DNA from: Hoeflea sp. | GTDB lineage: Bacteria > Pseudomonadota > Alphaproteobacteria > Rhizobiales > Rhizobiaceae | Direction: 5' to 3' | DNA: 64,000 bases | Assembly: GCA_020637795.1 (NCBI GenBank) | Contig: JACKJT010000002.1 | Location: 806,001-870,000, forward strand | Shown: positions 60,676 through 64,000 of the stretch, in pieces | Layout: each line of letters starts with the position of its first letter | How positions within the stretch are numbered: position 1 is the stretch's first letter | The notes under the pieces: generated by a model | Told to the model about the DNA's origin: nothing | The model's input: the letters and a program-made list of their open reading frames with translations, nothing else | The model's database searches: none | Made by a program: the position numbers and the translations under genes

Positions 60676-61437
60676 TCAGCGGGCAGCGATCCTTTCGAGA
60701 TCTTCGCGCGATTCGCCAGAGTGCCTGACCAGCTCACTGGCGTTGAGCAGTTCGAAATGCTTGGCATTGATGATCCGGATCACCTTCGCCCGTGCCAGAG
60801 TCTGGATATTGCGGCTGAGCGTTTCGGGGGTTGTGCCGAGATAGTCGGCGATGTCGCGACGGCTGAGCGGAACATGCACGACCGGACTTGACAGATCCGC
60901 ATGATCCCGCTGCTGGTTTCTCGATCGCCGCGAGAACACGAACAGCAACGTTGCCACACGTTGCATGGTGGTGTGGCCGTTGGTGATTGCCGCCCATTCC
61001 CTGACCGCGTCCAGCTCATCGAGCTTGGCCTTGAGCATTTCATGTTCGACTTCCGGATGATCGATCAGGAACCGTTCGAAGCCGGATTTGTTCATCGCGC
61101 ACAGCGTCACATCGGTAACCGCCTCGTAGGCAAACCGGGATTCCTCGGCAAACAGCCGGCCGAAAAAATCCGAAGGAAACAAAAGTCCGACGATGTGATC
61201 GTCGCCATTCGCCGATGCGCTGGAAAGCTTGACGACGCCCTCGATGATATTGCCGACAATGTCGCTGGCCTCACCCTGGCCCTGGATCACCGTTCCGCGC
61301 ACAAACTTGCGGACATGGGAAATACGGTTGAGCTGCGCCATCGCCTCGGGCGATGCGGCATGGCAGACGGAGCGGTTGAAGATCACGCAACTCGTGCATT
61401 TGCCGCAAAGACAGGCAGGATCAGCGGCATTGCTCAT
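60676..61437 (-). CDS. fnrN: FNR/FnrN-type oxygen-responsive Crp family regulator
   Basis: 253 residues. N-terminal cysteines at 9, 11, 14, 17 and 25 include C-x2-C-x7-C (14, 17, 25), and Cys 113 sits in VTDVTLCAMN; this is the pattern of oxygen-labile 4Fe-4S FnrN/FnrL proteins. The cyclic-nucleotide-binding-type fold is followed by a helix-turn-helix (VPLSRRDIADYLGTTPETLS then RNIQTL). The recognition residues Glu205, Ser208 and Arg209 match E-x2-SR of E. coli FNR, which reads TTGAT. It should activate genes when oxygen falls. A perfect box upstream (61569) indicates autoregulation. Confidence 0.88.
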   Translation of the reverse strand: MSNAADPACLCGKCTSCVIFNRSVCHAASPEAMAQLNRISHVRKFVRGTVIQGQGEASDIVGNIIEGVVKLSSASANGDDHIVGLLFPSDFFGRLFAEESRFAYEAVTDVTLCAMNKSGFERFLIDHPEVEHEMLKAKLDELDAVREWAAITNGHTTMQRVATLLFVFSRRSRNQQRDHADLSSPVVHVPLSRRDIADYLGTTPETLSRNIQTLARAKVIRIINAKHFELLNASELVRHSGESREDLERIAAR

Positions 61438-61568
61438 AAGGACACCCCTGCTCTATCGGGGCTCACGATCACCGGAGGCCGAACACATCACGATATATCT
61501 GAGCCACCTGTTCGAGCGGCAGTCAATCGCACGGATGGGGACCCGTCAAGGGCAAAGACATGCGACCT

Positions 61569-61582
61569 TTGATTGAAATCAA
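61569..61582. promoter_or_regulatory. Perfect FNR box (anaerobox) upstream of fnrN
   Basis: TTGAT 61569-61573, TGAA, ATCAA 61578-61582: a complete TTGAT-N4-ATCAA palindrome, 132 bp upstream of the regulator's ATG in a 258-bp gap. No other gene start is near, so it points to control of fnrN by itself or by another Crp/FNR protein. The rest of the gap 61438-61695 shows no gene. Confidence 0.75.
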
Positions 61583-61695
61583 GCTGTTGGGCACGCAGCC
61601 CGCTGCCTGGGTCTTGATTGCACCTGTGTCCATCTGCGCCGCCCCCGGGATCGCCACCTGATCGGAAACACCGCCACAAGCCCAAACCATATCGC

Positions 61696-62418
61696 TCACT
61701 CGCGCGCCCGTACCGGTTGTTTGAGGGCTTCGATCGCCGCCGGAAGCTCGAGCAGGTTCGAGATCACCCGGTCCGCGCCAAGCTCGTCGGCAGGCACCGT
61801 GGTGTAACCGCCATGAACCGCCACGCTTGCCATGAACGCCGCCTTGGCCGCGCCGATATCCGCAGGGCTGTCGCCAACCATCAACGCGCGGCTTGCTGAT
61901 AGTCCCATGGCCGCAAGCGCATGATGCAGCATGTCGGGCGCCGGCTTGCGGGCCGGGCCGGTGTCACCGCCAACCACGACCACCACCTGCTCGTCGATTC
62001 CGAAATGCTTCAGGATCTCGTGGGTGAAGGCTTCCGGCTTGTTGGTCACCACGCCGATCTTGACGCCCGCCTCGTGATAGCTCGCAACCAGATCGAGTGC
62101 GCCTGGCATGGCAACCGTGTGCCGGGTCAGGTGCTTGCCGTAGATGCCCATCATCCGGTCGGTTGCAGCGTTCAGCGCATCGCCTTCATACTGCTTCCCC
62201 ACCGATGCATAGGCCCGCTCGACCAGTTTCTTCACCCCGTTGCCGATCATGCCCCGCACCGCATCCACCGACTGCGGTGGCAGCGCGTCCTGGGCCAACA
62301 ATTCATTCACCGCAGCGGCAATGTCGGGCACGGAATCGATCAGCGTTCCATCGAGATCGAACAGGATTGCCTCGGGCCAGCCGCAGCGATCCCCGTCATT
62401 GGCGAAAATTCCGGTCAC
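61696..62418 (-). CDS. gph: Phosphoglycolate phosphatase (HAD superfamily)
   Basis: 240 residues. AILFDLDGTLIDSVPDIAAA is HAD motif I with the nucleophile Asp, VGVVTNKPEAFTHEILKHF motif II, GPARKPAPDMLHHALAAMG motif III and RALMVGDSPADIGAAKAAFM motif IV; the small helical cap with QSVDAVRGMIGNGVKKLVER is Gph-like. It dephosphorylates 2-phosphoglycolate, the by-product of RuBisCO oxygenation or DNA repair. With rpe and a cbbO-like gene upstream it is probably the cbbZ equivalent. GTG 62418 overlaps the redoxin stop with AAGGA seven bases before; ATG 62433 is an alternative. Confidence 0.88.
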   Translation of the reverse strand: MTGIFANDGDRCGWPEAILFDLDGTLIDSVPDIAAAVNELLAQDALPPQSVDAVRGMIGNGVKKLVERAYASVGKQYEGDALNAATDRMMGIYGKHLTRHTVAMPGALDLVASYHEAGVKIGVVTNKPEAFTHEILKHFGIDEQVVVVVGGDTGPARKPAPDMLHHALAAMGLSASRALMVGDSPADIGAAKAAFMASVAVHGGYTTVPADELGADRVISNLLELPAAIEALKQPVRARE

Positions 62419-62972
62419 ACAGTGTCCTTCCATTTGATCGAACACCCCATCGAGGCGATCTGCTCTTCCGGACCCTTGCCGGTCCCGGTCACCTGGCGCA
62501 TCGCCTCGTAAAGATCCCGCCTGAGATCCACAGGCCCGCTTTCCCGCCGCGATGCGTCGAGCCGGCCGCGATACTGCAGCTCCATTTGCGCGTTGAAGCC
62601 GAAGAAATCCGGTGTGCACACCGCACCCCAGGCGCGCGCCACGGACTGGTCTTCATCATACAGATACGGAAACGGGAATCGATGCGCTTCGGCAAAGAGC
62701 TTCATGTTTTCAAACGAATCTTCGGGATAGGCGTCCACATCGTTCGACGAGATCGCCACGAAGCCGACGCCGAGCTCCGCGAGATCCCGCGCATCGCGCA
62801 CGATGCGGTCGATCACCGCCTTGACGTAGGGACAATGGTTGCAGATGAACGCCACCACCAGCCCCTTCTCGCCCGCCTGGGCGAGAATGCCGTGATTGAT
62901 GCCATCGATGCCGGGCAAGGTGGCATCGATCGGTTTCCAGCCAAAGTCGCACAGCGGTGGAATTGCAGCCAT
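62415..62972 (-). CDS. Thioredoxin-fold protein (redoxin/AhpC-TSA type)
   Basis: 185 residues, a peroxiredoxin-like thioredoxin fold without signal peptide. LVVAFICNHCPYVKAVIDRI holds a C-N-H-C redox-type motif, FVAISSNDVDAYPEDSFENM the conserved middle, YLYDEDQSVARAWGAVCTPD the cis-Pro region (CTPDFFGFN), and a third Cys lies near the end (MGCSIKWK). This is the common CNHCPY redoxin subfamily whose role is unclear. It sits between rpe and gph with an overlap, so it belongs to the probable cbb operon and may serve redox control there (inference). Confidence 0.85.
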   Translation of the reverse strand: MAAIPPLCDFGWKPIDATLPGIDGINHGILAQAGEKGLVVAFICNHCPYVKAVIDRIVRDARDLAELGVGFVAISSNDVDAYPEDSFENMKLFAEAHRFPFPYLYDEDQSVARAWGAVCTPDFFGFNAQMELQYRGRLDASRRESGPVDLRRDLYEAMRQVTGTGKGPEEQIASMGCSIKWKDTV

Positions 62973-63005
62973 CTCGCATCTCCCAAATCAACCGAAGGTC
63001 CCGTT

Positions 63006-63683
63006 CTAGCGCATTGCGGCGTCCGATGCAGCGCGAATGGCGTCAATATTCGATTTATACGCCTCCCGCGTTCCGCCCTTGAACACCGCCGAACCGGCGA
63101 CCAGCACATTGGCGCCGGCGGCAGCCACCAGCGGCGCGGTTTCGGGCGTCACGCCGCCGTCGATTTCGATGTCGATCGGCCGGTCGCCGATCATGCTCTT
63201 TACCCGCGCTACCTTGTCGACCACCGACGGGATGAATTTCTGTCCGCCGAAACCCGGATTGACCGTCATCAAGAGGATCAGGTCGAGCCGGTCGAGCACG
63301 TATTCAATGACGTTTTCTGGCGTCGACGGGTTGAGCGACACGCCGGCCTTCCTGCCGAGATCCCGGATCGCCTGCAGCGACCGGTCGAGATGCTTTGTCG
63401 CCTCGGCATGAACCGTGATGATATCGCAGCCCGCATCGGCGAAAGCCGCAAGGAACGGATCACACGGCTCGATCATCAGGTGGCAGTCGAAGACCTTGTC
63501 GGTACGGCCCCGCACCGCCTTGATGATCGGCGGTCCGAAGGTGATGTTCGGCACATAATGCCCGTCCATCACGTCGAGATGGATCCAGTCGGCGCCGGCA
63601 TCGATCACCGCCTCGATCTCGTCGCCGAGGCGGGAAAAATCAGCCGACAGCACCGAGGGCGCGATGATGGTTTTCGATGTCAT
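63006..63683 (-). CDS. rpe: Ribulose-phosphate 3-epimerase
   Basis: 225 residues, normal for Rpe. It interconverts D-ribulose 5-phosphate and D-xylulose 5-phosphate in the pentose phosphate and Calvin cycles. IIAPSVLSADFSRLGDEIEA, WIHLDVMDGHYVPNITFGPP (metal and catalytic Asp/His), VFDCHLMIEPCDPFL, LMTVNPGFGGQKFI and IEIDGGVTPETAPLV are family motifs. ATG 63683 has CGGAGGAG upstream; the in-frame extension before it overlaps the neighbouring gene. Adjacency to a cbbO-like gene suggests the cbbE paralogue. Confidence 0.95.
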   Translation of the reverse strand: MTSKTIIAPSVLSADFSRLGDEIEAVIDAGADWIHLDVMDGHYVPNITFGPPIIKAVRGRTDKVFDCHLMIEPCDPFLAAFADAGCDIITVHAEATKHLDRSLQAIRDLGRKAGVSLNPSTPENVIEYVLDRLDLILLMTVNPGFGGQKFIPSVVDKVARVKSMIGDRPIDIEIDGGVTPETAPLVAAAGANVLVAGSAVFKGGTREAYKSNIDAIRAASDAAMR

Positions 63684-63709
63684 GGCGATGCTCCTCCGAT
63701 CGGGATTGG

Positions 63710-64000
63710 CTATCTTGTCAGGTTGGCGAAAAGGCTCGGCAATTTCTCCGGTAGCCGTTCGACCTGGTCGATAATGGTGTAATTGTTGGCCCCGAAGATG
63801 CGCGAGACATAAAGGTCCGCCTCGGGATCGAGCGTCAGGCAATAGCTCGAAATTCCCTTCTGCTGCAGTTCGACCGTCGCATTCTTCGCATCCATCCTGA
63901 GATATTGCGGATCGCGCTCGTCGATGTCTGCCGGTTCGCCGTCGGTGACAATCAAAAGCAGCTTGTGCTGTTCGCTGCGCTGGGAAAGATGGTGGCCTGC
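63710..64000 (-). CDS. cbbO: VWA-domain protein, CbbO/NorD-like (5' part cut by window edge)
   Basis: Only the last 96 residues are here. LLLIVTDGEPADIDERDPQY is the von Willebrand A-type metal-site strand, and GISSYCLTLDPEADLYVSRI followed by FGANNYTIIDQVERLPEKLP is the C-terminal block of CbbO, the RuBisCO activase partner of CbbQ; denitrification NorD is a close relative. The neighbouring rpe and phosphoglycolate phosphatase favour CbbO. It ends 26 bp before the rpe start, so the genes are probably one operon. The MIDAS motif and N-terminal domain lie beyond the window. Confidence 0.7.
   Translation of the reverse strand, partial: AGHHLSQRSEQHKLLLIVTDGEPADIDERDPQYLRMDAKNATVELQQKGISSYCLTLDPEADLYVSRIFGANNYTIIDQVERLPEKLPSLFANLTR

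Overview
The window is GC-rich chromosomal DNA from an alphaproteobacterium, most likely Hyphomicrobiales (Rhizobiales) near Rhizobiaceae/Phyllobacteriaceae, possibly a Hoeflea-like marine lineage. Pointers are a type-II lumazine synthase (RibH2) under an FMN riboswitch, a DUF1217 flagellar-associated protein, a host-attachment family protein, a PdhS/DivJ-like kinase and an FnrN-type regulator. The genus is inference. I see no rRNA, tRNA, CRISPR array or insertion sequence.

Layout. 1-16.3 kb is ordinary core sequence: a truncated GST, a nuclease-fold protein, a sensor kinase, cobT/cobS, small proteins, DUF1217, TauE/SafE, an extensin-like lipoprotein, a thioesterase, dusA, ribH2 with its riboswitch, a DJ-1/PfpI protein and another thioesterase. 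A strongly folded, terminator-ended RNA candidate lies at about 9.08-9.21 kb.

16.3-31.9 kb (all minus strand) is a tryptophan/anthranilate catabolic block. Nine tightly packed genes run from 31922 down to 22276: 2-aminobenzoyl-CoA monooxygenase/reductase, SDR, MarR, enoyl-CoA hydratase, acyl-CoA dehydrogenase, 2-aminobenzoate-CoA ligase, a Rid protein, kynureninase and tryptophan 2,3-dioxygenase. A VOC-cupin-cupin protein and a complete branched-chain-amino-acid-type ABC importer follow. Related AT-rich palindromes precede both the first gene (31975-32002) and the cupin gene (22229-22252); the MarR protein is the obvious candidate ligand.

32.2-46.9 kb is the most interesting part: two divergent operons around a palindrome at 40197-40217. 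Leftward are an FAD oxidoreductase, a five-gene peptide-type ABC importer and a kynureninase paralogue with altered active-site motifs. Rightward are a KynB/isatin-hydrolase-type cyclase-family protein, a second FAD oxidoreductase, a MarR regulator and IorA/IorB, a 2-oxoacid:ferredoxin oxidoreductase. I propose that this is an undescribed catabolic route for an indolic or kynurenine-like compound that ends in 2-aminobenzoyl-CoA and drains into the neighbouring operon.

47-64 kb holds a DmdA-like aminomethyltransferase with a divergent LysR, a PACE efflux protein, a second peptide-type ABC importer flanked by hydrolases, a degenerate arginine-deiminase-like protein and an FnrN-type regulator, both preceded by FNR/FixK boxes, and the tail of a probable Calvin-cycle operon (cbbO-like, rpe, redoxin, phosphoglycolate phosphatase).
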